NCBI GenBank assembly: GCA_934149155.1
Contig: CAKPDZ010000007.1
Location: 1-32,692, forward strand
DNA: 32,692 nucleotides
DNA from: an uncultured Clostridia bacterium
GTDB lineage: Bacteria > Bacillota > Clostridia > TANB77 > CAG-508
Reading direction: 5' to 3'
This document shows, in pieces, positions 21,431-30,900 of this stretch (within the stretch, counting starts at the first letter, position 1; the number at the start of each line of letters is the position of its first letter). The notes under the pieces were generated by a model. It worked only from the letters and a program-made list of their open reading frames with translations, ran no database searches and had not been told where the DNA came from. The translations under genes and the position numbers were made by a program.

Positions 21431-23206
21431 TTATTTATTATTCAAATATGGTAAGACTTCACTAAGAATTTTACCACCAACAGGAGCTGCAACGCCACCA
21501 CCTTGGTGGCCACCTTCTCCTGTTGGATTATATAATGTTATTAGTAATACAATACTAGGATTATCTGTTTCGGCAACACCACAGAATGATGTGACATATT
21601 TTCCGGTGTTGACACCATCTTCTGATGTACCAGTTTTTCCTCCAACTTCATATCCTTCAACTTTGGCATTTTTTCCTGTTCCTTCAGAGACTACGCTATT
21701 CATCATACTAAGGACTTTTTCTGCATTTTCTTTAGAGATAATTTGTTCTCCGGTTTCAACTGGCATTTCTGTAATTTCTCCAGTTACGCTATTTTGAATA
21801 CTTTTTACAATACGTGGTTTTATATAAATACCTTTATTGGCGATAGAAGATACAGCTGTTATCATTTGAAGTGGCGTTATTTCAAATCTTTGACCAAAAC
21901 TTATTGTGGCAAGTTCAACAGGACCTGCTTTTTCTTCTTTTACAAAGATGCTGTTAGCTTCTCCAGGAAGGCGAATTCCTGTCTTTGAGAATAATCCGAA
22001 TTTTCTCAAATATTCATAATATTTAGTAACTCCAATTTTTTGACCTAATCCAATAAATACAGGATTACAAGAATTCATAAGTGCTAAACGTAAACTTTCT
22101 GGTCCGTGTGGACGATAATATCTCCAACATTTAATTCTTGTTCCGGCAACTTCAATTGCTCCAGTACAACAGAATTGACCTTGTTGATCTATATTTGTAA
22201 CTAAGCCTTCTTCCAATGCTGCAGAAGCGGTTACAGTTTTAAAAACAGAACCAGGTTCATATGTATCAGAGATTGCTTTGTTTCTCCACATTCCCTGTAA
22301 AGCAGTTGTTTTTTCTGTTGCGTCAAGAGATGCCCAATTAGCTTTTAATTCATCAGTGTAGGGCTCATAAGGTGTATTTAAGTTATAGCTAGGGTAATTT
22401 GCCATTGCTAAAATATCACCATTTCTAGGGTCCATTGCAATAATACTTCCACCATCTGTACAAATATTGTCAATACATGCTTCTTCTAAATATTTTTCTA
22501 CTATAGATTGAATTGTCATATCAATTGTTAAAAATAAATTATTACCATTAGTTGCAGAAACATAATCTTCATCTCCAAGACTGACTCCAGCAGCATTTGT
22601 TTGACGATTAATTCTTCCATTTTTTCCTTTTAATTCATCATCATATTTTGCTTCAACACCATCTAGTCCTTGATTATCACTACCACAGAAACCAATTACT
22701 TGAGCCGCTAAATCTCCATAAGGATAATATCTTTTTGAATCTTCGTCAATATTTATTCCAGTTGTAATACCATTTGTTTCCATCCAATTTCTTAATTCAT
22801 CAGCTTTAGATTTATCAACTTTTTTGACAATACTTTCAATCGAACTTCTTTTATGGATTTTTTTTGAGACTTTTTCGTAATCTAATTCAAAAATATCACT
22901 TAATGCTTTAGCAATTTTGTCTTTATTTTCGACGGATATATTAGTTGGATTTATACTTACAGATTCAACACTGGAACTTTCTGCTAGAATATATTTTCCA
23001 GTTGAATCATAAAGAGTACCTCTTTTGGCAGTTATACTTCTACTTTGTGCTTGTTGGTCTAATGCCTTTTCACTTAGTTCTGCTCCCCATACAAATTGAA
23101 TATAGGCTAATCGAACAGTGAAAAAAATAAAAATTATAAATACTATAAATAATGCATTTTTCATTTTCTTTTTGTTGCTTAATGTAGTTGAAATAAGATT
23201 TTGCAT
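21431..23206 (-). CDS. Class B penicillin-binding protein (FtsI/SpoVD-like transpeptidase)
   Basis: A 591-residue monofunctional transpeptidase that cross-links peptidoglycan. The order is a short cytoplasmic tail, a TM helix (about 17-38), a PBP dimerisation domain (about 55-210, with RGTLYDSTG), then a transpeptidase domain with S320-V-F-K323, S379-C-N381 and K524-T-G526. It ends soon after the transpeptidase domain (QGGGVAAPVGGKILSEVLPYL), so the PASTA domain of SpoVD-type proteins is missing; that makes it FtsI-like in build, though the sequence blocks look SpoVD/FtsI in general. GAGGTGATTAA precedes the ATG. It stands alone, divergent from dapF and convergent with the ATPase gene. Division or sporulation role cannot be decided. 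Confidence 0.93.
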   Translation of the reverse strand: MQNLISTTLSNKKKMKNALFIVFIIFIFFTVRLAYIQFVWGAELSEKALDQQAQSRSITAKRGTLYDSTGKYILAESSSVESVSINPTNISVENKDKIAKALSDIFELDYEKVSKKIHKRSSIESIVKKVDKSKADELRNWMETNGITTGINIDEDSKRYYPYGDLAAQVIGFCGSDNQGLDGVEAKYDDELKGKNGRINRQTNAAGVSLGDEDYVSATNGNNLFLTIDMTIQSIVEKYLEEACIDNICTDGGSIIAMDPRNGDILAMANYPSYNLNTPYEPYTDELKANWASLDATEKTTALQGMWRNKAISDTYEPGSVFKTVTASAALEEGLVTNIDQQGQFCCTGAIEVAGTRIKCWRYYRPHGPESLRLALMNSCNPVFIGLGQKIGVTKYYEYLRKFGLFSKTGIRLPGEANSIFVKEEKAGPVELATISFGQRFEITPLQMITAVSSIANKGIYIKPRIVKSIQNSVTGEITEMPVETGEQIISKENAEKVLSMMNSVVSEGTGKNAKVEGYEVGGKTGTSEDGVNTGKYVTSFCGVAETDNPSIVLLITLYNPTGEGGHQGGGVAAPVGGKILSEVLPYLNNK

Positions 23207-23247
23207 TTAATCACCTCATAACAATTTTATGAAAAAATGAACGGAAT

Positions 23248-23295
23248 AGAACCGGTCCTAACGATATAAAAAATCAACCGATAAGAACCGGTCCC
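23248..23295 (+). repeat. Two further copies of the AGAACCGGTCC core
   Basis: AGAACCGGTCCT (23248-23259) and AGAACCGGTCCC (23284-23295), 36 bp apart, in the gap between divergent PBP and dapF. The flanks differ from the ATPase repeats (no CAAAAC or AAATGCGCA), but both lie near a short AACGGA/CAACCGA-like sequence. Confidence 0.7.
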
Positions 23296-23302
23296 TAATG
23301 TA

Positions 23303-23331
23303 TAGACAAATTATTATAATTATGATAAAAT
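23303..23331 (+). promoter_or_regulatory. dapF promoter
   Basis: TAGACA (23303-23308), a 17-nt spacer and TAAAAT (23326-23331), 62 nt before the start. A second TTGACA at 23357-23362 lacks a well-spaced -10. Confidence 0.55.
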
Positions 23332-23393
23332 TCCAGCTAGTCGAATATAAATATATTTGACACAAAAATTAATACCTATAGAGGTGATATAAA

Positions 23394-24230
23394 ATGATAA
23401 AATTTACAAAAATGCATGGGCTAGGGAATGATTATGTCTATATTGATGCCATAAATCAAAATATAGAAAATAGGTCAGAACTAGCTCAATTTGTCAGCAA
23501 CAGAAACTTTGGTGTTGGTTCTGATGGACTAATTTTAATAGAAAGGAGTGAAGTTGCAGACTTTAAAATGACAATGTTTAATGCTGATGGCTCACAAGCA
23601 GAGATGTGTGGAAATGGAATAAGGTGTGTAGCAAAATTTGTATATGATAAAGGGATGACAAATAAAACTACATTAAATATTGAAACATTAGCTGGAATTA
23701 AGATATTAGAATTAAATGTAAAAAACGAAAAAGTACAAACAGTTAAAGTTGATATGGGGGAGCCGATTTTAGAATCAGATAAAATCCCTGTATTATCAAC
23801 AGAGAATCCAGTAAAGAATTTAATCCTAACAGCTAAAGATAAAGAATTTAAATTTACATGTGTATCAATGGGAAATCCACATGCAATAACAAGTGTGGAA
23901 GATATGAGTGAATTTGATGTAAAAAAATATGGAGAAGAATTAGAAATAAATAAGGCATTTCCAAGAAGAACAAATGTAGAATTTGTTCAAATAATAGATA
24001 GAGGCACAATAAGAATGAGAGTATGGGAAAGAGGTGCAGGAGAAACGCTTGCATGTGGTACAGGAGCATGTGCAGTAGCAGTTGCTTGCAATCTAAATGG
24101 ATTAACAGATAGAAAAGTAACAATTAAATTGTTAGGCGGAGACTTAGAGATAGAATGGAATAAAGAAAATAATCATGTATATATGACTGGTTCTGCAACA
24201 ACAGTGTTTGAAGGAATAATTACTATTTAG
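23394..24230 (+). CDS. dapF: Diaminopimelate epimerase DapF
   Basis: A 278-residue enzyme that interconverts LL- and meso-diaminopimelate for lysine and peptidoglycan. Both halves of the pseudo-symmetric fold are visible. The two catalytic cysteines are C72 in NADGSQAEMCGNGIRC and C221 in GETLACGTGACA. MHGLGNDYVYID at the start and GNPHAI in the middle are diagnostic. The start has AGAGGTGAT 6 nt upstream of ATG. It is followed by ddl with a 33-nt gap, so DAP supply and D-Ala-D-Ala ligation are in one transcription unit. Length and motifs are normal. Confidence 0.97.
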   Translation: MIKFTKMHGLGNDYVYIDAINQNIENRSELAQFVSNRNFGVGSDGLILIERSEVADFKMTMFNADGSQAEMCGNGIRCVAKFVYDKGMTNKTTLNIETLAGIKILELNVKNEKVQTVKVDMGEPILESDKIPVLSTENPVKNLILTAKDKEFKFTCVSMGNPHAITSVEDMSEFDVKKYGEELEINKAFPRRTNVEFVQIIDRGTIRMRVWERGAGETLACGTGACAVAVACNLNGLTDRKVTIKLLGGDLEIEWNKENNHVYMTGSATTVFEGIITI

Positions 24231-24263
24231 TATCATATATATGTAAAAAATAGGAGGTTAATT

Positions 24264-25239
24264 ATGATAAAATTAGGAGTTATATATGGAGGCATTTCAA
24301 CAGAACATGATGTATCAAAAATGTCTGCAAAATCAGTAATAGAAAATTTATATAAATAAATATGGAAAATGGTATGAAGTAAAAAATGGGGAAGAAGAAG
24401 AGATTTATAATTTATTATGGACGCTAAAAGAATTAGATGTTGTTTTTCCAGTATTACATGGACTTGGAGGAGAAGATGGAACAATCCAAGGAATGTTAGA
24501 AATGATGCAAGTTCCTTATGTTGGGTGTGGAGTATTAGCATCTAGTGTTGGTATGGATAAAGCATATACAAAAATAGTTTTTAATAAAGCTGGAATTCCA
24601 CAAGCACCGTATGTTTATGTGAAAAAGAAAGATAATGAATATGTAATAGTCGATGAGAAGTTTGATGAAGAAGAATTTGAATTAGAAAAGATAATAGAAA
24701 AACTTAAATTTCCTATGTTTGTAAAACCATCAAATTCTGGATCTTCAGTAGGTGTAAAAAAAGCTACTAATAAAGAGGAATTAAAAATAGCAATAGAAAA
24801 TGCAGGGCAATATGACAAGAAAATCTTAGTTGAACAAGGTATTGATGCAAAAGAAGTTGAATGTGCAATATTAGATGGAAAAGAGCTTCAAGCTTCAACT
24901 GTTGGAGAGATTATGTCAGCAGAAGATTATTATAGTTTTGATGCAAAATATAATATACCTGAATCTAAAACGGTAATACCTGCTGAAATTACAGAAGAGC
25001 AAATTGAGGACGTTAGAAAACTAGCTTTAAAAGCTTTTAAAGCAATTGATGGAAAGGGATTGGCTAGAGTTGATTTCTTTGTTGAAAAAAAGACAAACAA
25101 AATATATATTAATGAAATAAATACAATGCCAGGATTTACTAAAATAAGTATGTATCCAAAATTATTTGATGCAGTTGGAATTAAATATTCTGAATTATTA
25201 GATAAATTGATAGAGAATGTATTAGATAATAGAAAATAA
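24264..25239 (+). pseudogene. ddl: D-alanine--D-alanine ligase, broken by an internal deletion
   Basis: ATP-grasp ligase that makes D-Ala-D-Ala. The first 31 codons (MIKLGVIYGGISTEHDVSKMSAKSVIENLYK) are in frame 0 and end at TAA 24357-24359. The rest (YINKYGKWYEVKNGEEEE through VFPVLHGLGGEDGTIQG, KPSNSGSSVGV, EINTMPGFTKIS) is open in frame +1 to 25239. Relatives have about ten more residues between these parts (of the type DKNKYEI.PI), so some 29-32 nt seem missing, probably between A/T-rich repeats such as TATAAA. AGGAGG precedes the ATG. All catalytic ATP-grasp motifs remain. There is no CGG at the break, unlike the other shifted genes. A true pseudogene of an essential enzyme would need a second ligase elsewhere; assembly collapse is the alternative. 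Confidence 0.75.
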
Positions 25240-25245
25240 AAACAC

Positions 25246-25282
25246 AAAGAGATGCCAGTGATTTTAATTAAGGCATCTCTTT
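25246..25282. terminator. Bidirectional terminator between ddl and the minus-strand gene
   Basis: A perfect 11-bp stem AAAGAGATGCC / GGCATCTCTTT with a 15-nt loop lies between two convergent genes, with T-rich flanks on both strands. Confidence 0.88.
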
Positions 25283-25286
25283 AAAA

Positions 25287-25931
25287 TTATTTAGGCATAA
25301 TTTCATATTTTACTTTAAAATAGTTAAATTTATCAAGTTCATTAGAAGATAAACAATCAAGATAAATATCAAGCTGATCTAAAGTATTACAAGCAGTAAT
25401 AACAGCTGGATTAAGTGAACTATTAAATATAACTTCTGTTGCTAAACTTAAACTATCAAAGACAGAAGCTTTTTCTTTTTTTCTCATCAAATTATAAGCT
25501 TCTTTAAATCTTGATTTTGAAGAATTTTTATATTTATCAATTGGAAATGTATATTCTCCATCTATAACATCTTGAATAGTTGAGTATTTTTTATTTTTCT
25601 CAAGAATTTTTTCTATATCATTTATTTTATAAGGTAATACAACTTTGCTTTGAGTTTCAGAAATTAAAAGTGTGTCACTATCTTTTGGACCTTCATCAAC
25701 AATTTTTTCAGTTTCTGTTTTGCTAGCAGATTCTGGAGAAAGAGATACTTCTAATTCAGAAATATTAACACCTAAATTAGTTAATACAATTTTTAAATCT
25801 TGTAAAATATTTTTTAAATCTTCTATATTATTTTCTTTATTATCATTTTTTACATCTTTTATTTCTGTTTCTAATTGTTCTACTTTTTCAACTTTTTTGG
25901 AATTTTCTTTTTTTGCTGTAGTTTTTGCCAT
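25287..25931 (-). CDS. Unknown protein with charged coiled-coil N-terminus
   Basis: A 214-residue cytoplasmic protein that I do not recognise. Residues 1-25 are Lys/Ala-rich (MAKTTAKKENSKK). Residues about 17-65 are a probable coiled coil (VEQLETEIKDVKND..IEDLKNILQDLKIVL). Residues 66-95 are a low-complexity Ser/Glu/Thr linker. Residues about 97-214 look like a compact helical domain (VLPYKINDIEKILEKN, FKEAYNLMRKKEKAS, DQLDIYLDCLSS). No signal peptide, TM helix or cysteine cluster is seen. AGGAGG 6 nt before ATG marks it as a real gene, and it has its own promoter and a shared terminator. The Lys-rich start suggests nucleic-acid or membrane contact, but this is only a guess. Confidence 0.75.
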   Translation of the reverse strand: MAKTTAKKENSKKVEKVEQLETEIKDVKNDNKENNIEDLKNILQDLKIVLTNLGVNISELEVSLSPESASKTETEKIVDEGPKDSDTLLISETQSKVVLPYKINDIEKILEKNKKYSTIQDVIDGEYTFPIDKYKNSSKSRFKEAYNLMRKKEKASVFDSLSLATEVIFNSSLNPAVITACNTLDQLDIYLDCLSSNELDKFNYFKVKYEIMPK

Positions 25932-25963
25932 TAATATTCCTCCTTTTTTTATAGGCTTTATAT

Positions 25964-25992
25964 ATGATAATATTTTATTGTGAAAATTTCAA
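25964..25992 (-). promoter_or_regulatory. Promoter of the unknown minus-strand gene
   Basis: On the minus strand, TTGAAA (25987-25992), a 17-nt spacer and TATCAT (25964-25969), 32 nt before the start. Confidence 0.55.
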
Positions 25993-26153
25993 GTCTTTTT
26001 TGTGATATTTCTAAAATTCTATTGTATAACAGAAAAAGTACTATTATACGTAACAGTCAATTTTACAATAGAGAATATTTTAATTAAATGCTAGACAAAA
26101 GTAAAGGGATATGATTAAATATAGATAGGAAAACGAAAAGGAGGATAAGAAAA

Positions 26154-27747
26154 ATGAGAAGAAAAACAAAAGGAATCGGCGGAGTATTATTAGTTGCCGT
26201 GTTATTGGTAGCAATAGGGTATGCAGCGATAGCAAAGATTGGATTAAATATAGATGGAACAGCAAAATCAAAGGCGGACCAATCAAACTTTGTAGTAGAA
26301 ATGATAGGGACACCAACGACAAGTGGAGATGGAACAATAGTTGCAACAATAAATGAAAGTAAAAGAACAGAAGGAACAATGAATGTATCAGGACTAACAG
26401 CAAAAGGAGAAACAGCTATAGCAGTATATACAGTAAAAAATAAGAGCCAAGACTTATCGGCGGATTTAACAGTAAATGCAACGAGTTCAAATGAAGAGTA
26501 TTTTGAAGTAATATCTAATCTTGATAAAACGACATTAAAAGCCGAAGAAGAAACAACATTGACAGTTACAGTAAAATTGTTAAAAACACCAATAGATGAA
26601 ACAAAAGAAGATTTGTCAACAAATATTGGGGTTAGTATAAATGCAGAGCCAAAACAACCAGGGGAAGAAAATGGAGGAAGTTCTGGAGAAACAACAGAAA
26701 GTACAAGTGCAGTTACAGGAACATTAAAATTAGAAGGGAAACAAATTTCATTAGATGCTAATTCTTGGGAGGATGAGATTGTGCTAAATGATGAAAATGT
26801 AGAGTATATAAGAACTCCATGGGATGCATATGATGATGAAGAATATGGATATGATGCAGGAATGAATAGCATACCAAAAGAATTTATACCTGTTTCTACT
26901 ACTGCTCAAGAAAATGAAGGAATTGGATTAACTGGACTTAAGATGTATAGAGGAGAATACGGAACACGGAAGACAGTCATTAAAAAATATAAAAAGTATT
27001 AAGGAAACTAAGGCGAATTCAGGATACTTTGCGATGGATTTTTTTGTAGGGAATGCAGCATTGGAAGATAATAAAAAACAAGCATTAAGGTTAAACAAAA
27101 ATTCATCAATTATTTTAAATTCTGATGGAGAAGATGGAATTCAAAATATGGTAAGAGTTGCCTTTGCAGTTTTTGATGATGATGGAAGAAACGATTTTTT
27201 GGCAGATCCACATACAATTTTATCATCTACGACAGGAACTAATCGTAAAATACAAGATGTAGCAATTTGGGAACCAAATGCTAGCGGTGATAAAGTCGAA
27301 AGTGATGGTAAAATAATCAAATATGCTGCACATAATGATTATATAATCTGGAATAGTAATGTGACATTTTCAAAGTATGATAAAACTAAGTATAATTTAC
27401 CATCAGCAAATGAAAAAATCCTAGAAGGACAGGTAGTACCAACATACGCATTAACAGCAGAATCTGAAAAAGCTGGAACACTTGAAGATATGTATAACTG
27501 GGGAGATACGCCAGCTCAGGGATTGATTAAGCAAAATACAGTACAGACACCAAACACAGGAATAGAAAATGATTTTATAGAATTAAAAAGTGTGAAAGAT
27601 TTGAATAAGAATGTTACTATAACTTCAAACAAAACTGTAAGAATAAGAATGTATATATGGCTAGAAAGCCAAGATATTGATGGTCTAAAGTGTAGAAAAT
27701 TTTCTGATGGAATGAACATAAATATAGAATTAAGTAGAGCAGACTAA
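26154..27747 (+). CDS. Secreted TasA/camelysin-like surface protein, needing a +1 shift at CGG
   Basis: A 530-residue exported protein once one base is skipped. The signal region (RRKTKGIGGVLLVAVLLVAIGYAAI) followed by LNIDGTA resembles SipW-type signal peptides of TasA/CalY proteins. The first half is beta-rich (MNVSGLTAKGETAIAVYTVKNKSQDLSADLTVN, LKAEEETTLTVTVKLLKTPI), then an Asp/Glu/Ser linker. Frame 0 reads GEYGT-CGG-AAG and soon stops at 27002. Skipping C26967 gives GTGRQSLKNIKSIKETKANSGYFAMDFFVG and joins the second half, which ends VRIRMYIWLESQDIDGLKCRKFSDGMNINIELS. Strong AGGAGG 9 nt before ATG; monocistronic with its own terminator. Function is perhaps a matrix fibre or surface layer; no signal peptidase SipW is in the window. 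Confidence 0.75.
26964..26972 (+). other. +1 shift site in the TasA-like gene (ACA CGG AAG)
   Basis: Frame 0 reads ACA-CGG-AAG. Skipping C26967 reads ACA-GGA-AGA (Thr-Gly-Arg) and opens the downstream 260 codons. Confidence 0.65.
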
Positions 27748-27756
27748 TATAGAAAA

Positions 27757-27794
27757 TAAAAGCCAATTACAAGAAAAATGTAGTTGGTTTTTTG
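27757..27794 (+). terminator. Terminator of the TasA-like gene
   Basis: CCAATTACA (27763-27771) pairs with TGTAGTTGG (27779-27787, one G.U), flanked by A-rich and T-rich runs. Confidence 0.8.
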
Positions 27795-27864
27795 TTTCTT
27801 ACTATCAAAAGAGATAATCATTTTGGTGGAATTTTTCTAAAATATAGAATAATTAAAAAAAATG

Positions 27865-27873
27865 TGATAAAAT
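27865..27873 (+). promoter_or_regulatory. Extended -10 promoter of polC
   Basis: TGATAAAAT is an extended -10 (TGn + TAAAAT) 35 nt before the ATG; the -35 region (TAGAAT, 27845-27850) is weak, as is usual for extended -10 promoters. Confidence 0.5.
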
Positions 27874-27908
27874 ACGACAAGGTAAAAGAGAGAGGAAGGA
27901 TAGCAAAA

Positions 27909-30900
27909 ATGGCAGAAACACAAGAACCAAAAAAAAGCAGAAAAATAGGGGATGTATTTAGTGATTACAAAACAAACAGCAACATAGCAGATGCAGTAAT
28001 AACAAAAATGAACTTAATAAAAAAAATAAATACATTAGAATTAGGGATGAGTTCAGATGAATACATAGAAATAAAAGAAATTTGGTACTTAGAAAAATTC
28101 CTAAGAGAAAGATTTCAATTTGGTCAAGTACATATGCTAATAACATATCCAGAAGGAATCTATATAAAAAGAGTAGATGATGAATGGGAAAACTTAATAT
28201 GTTATATGGCACATAAATATCCACTAATGAGACCATTGTTGCTATTGAAAAGTAAAGTAGAATTAACAGAAAAAAATGTAAATGTATATATGAAAATAAA
28301 AGGTGCAGATTTTTTAAAAGCAAGAAAATTAGATAAAGAATTAGAAAGTGTAATATATAATTTATTTGGAAAAAAATATATTGTAAATATAGAAGAAAAA
28401 ATTACAGAGCAAGAGATAAAAGCATTTCAAGAAAAAACAAAAGAAATTGAGGAACAAGCAGTACATGAAGCAATGAGAGGAATGGCAATAAGAACACATC
28501 AAGAAGAGCAATATAATAATGGGGCAGAAATGCAAGGAGGACCTCAAATGCCTCCAATGATAGAAAATATGCCAGGTGGAGAGATGCCACCAATTCCAGA
28601 AGGTCCATATAATGATGCTGATTATGCTATGCCACCAGTAGATGAAAATGGATATGTACCAGAGATGGAACTTCCACAAGCTGAAAACATTATATTTGGA
28701 AAAGCATCAAGAGCAAAAGAAAAGAAATTAAAAATAAAAGAAATCGATGCAAATTCAGGAAGAATAACATTAGAAGGTAGAATTGTAAATAGTGAATGTA
28801 GAGAAACAAAAACAGGAAAAGGAATGTTAATATTCGAAATTTATGATGGAACAGGAGTTATTACTTGTAAATCATTTGCAGAAGATGGGGCAAAAGGAAA
28901 TGAGATACTAGAAAAAATGAAATCAGCTAAAGCTATAAAAACAACAGGAAAAGCAGGGCTAGATGCATATGCTGGAGATATTACTGTAATGGCAAATATT
29001 ATAGCAGAAATAAGTGACGAAGGATTACCTCCAATTCCAGAAGAAGATGACAGTTCTCCATTAATTTTAGGTTCAGCACCAATAATAAAAGATCCATTAG
29101 TAAAAATTGCAGATTTAAATCCTGAATCAGGAAGTGTTTGCATAGATGGCGAAATTCAAGCAATGGAAGATAAGGAAACAAAATCAGGAAAGGTCATTTT
29201 AAGTATAGATATATATGATGGAACAAGTACAATGACATGTAAAGCATTTTTACCAGGAAATAATGCTAAAAAAATTATAAAACGTTTAAAATCAGCACCA
29301 GCGATTAAATTAGCAGGAAAAGCTCAAATGGATGCATTTTCAAATGAGTTAACAGTAATGGCAAATACAATTATAGTATCAGAACCTAAACCAAAAACAG
29401 TCAGAATGGATAATGCAGAAGTTAAGAGGGTAGAGTTACACATGCACACCAAAATGAGTGCAATGGATGCAATGACATCTGCAACAGATTTGATAAAAAG
29501 AGCTATGAAATGGGGAATGAAGTCAATAGCGATTACAGACCACGGAGTTGTACAAGCATTCCCAGAAGCATATCACTTACTTGGAAGAGATAATCAAGAT
29601 ATGAAAGTTATTTATGGTGTAGAGGCATATTTAGCACCAGATAAAGAAAATTCAGTAACAAATGCCAAAGGTCAGCCATTAGATACAACATATTGTGTAT
29701 TAGACTTAGAAACAACAGGTTTTTCTGCAGTTACAGAAAAAATAACAGAAGTAGGGATAATGAAGGTTAAAAATGGAGAAGTAATAGACGAATTTAGTTG
29801 TTTTGTAAATCCAGAAAAGCCAATACCACAAAGAGTTGTAGAGGTTACAAATATTACGGATGATATGGTAAAAGATGCAGAAACAATAGATAAGGTATTT
29901 CCTAAAATATTAGAATTTTTAGGGGATTCAATAATTGTTGCACATAATGCCAAATTTGATGTTGGATTTTTAAAACAAAATGCAAAAGTTCTTGGGTATG
30001 AATTTGATTATACAGTTCTTGATACCTTAACACTTGCTAAAGATATATTTCCTAATATGAAAAAATACAAATTAGGCAAAATTGCAGATGAATTAGGAAT
30101 AAAAGTAGAAGTAGCACATAGAGCATTAGATGATGTTGATACAACAGTAAAAGTATTTAATGTAATGCTAGATAAATTGCGAGATAGAGGTGTTACAAAA
30201 GTTGAAGAAATTGATACAATTGGAAGAGATGAAAATGCTAAAAAAGAAGAATACAAAAAATTAAATACATATCATGCAATAATTTTAGCAAAAAATTATA
30301 TTGGATTAAGAAATCTTTACAAATTAGTATCATTATCACATTTACACTATTTTTACAAAAGACCACGTATCTTAAAAAGTTTGTACAAAAAATATTCAGA
30401 AGGTTTAATATTAGGTAGTGCGTGTGAAGCGGGAGAATTATATCAAGCAATTGAGCTTGGAAAATCTGACGAAGAAATAGAAAATATAGCAAGGGATTAT
30501 GATTACCTAGAAATTCAACCAATAGGAAATAATGATTTCTTAGTAAGAAATGGAGTAGTTCCAGATAGAGAATATCTAAAAGATATAAATAGAAAAATTG
30601 TAGCATTAGGAGAAAAACTAAATAAGCTAGTTGTTGCAACATGTGATGTTCATTTTATGGACCCACAAGATGAAGTATATAGACGTATATTAGAAGCAGG
30701 TCAAGGATATAAAGATGCTGATGAACAAGCACCATTATATTTAAGAACAACTGAAGAAATGCTTAAAGAATTCGAATATTTAGGAGAAGAAAAAGCATAT
30801 GAAGTAGTTGTAACAAATACAAATAAAGTTTCAGATATGTGTGACAGAATAGATCCAATATCACCTGAAAAATGTCCACCACATATCCCGGGATGTGAAG

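Noticed and set aside
28362..28679. Minus-strand open frames rich in Trp/His/Leu opposite polC
   Set aside because: They are shadows of the Met/Pro-rich polC linker, without initiation signals.
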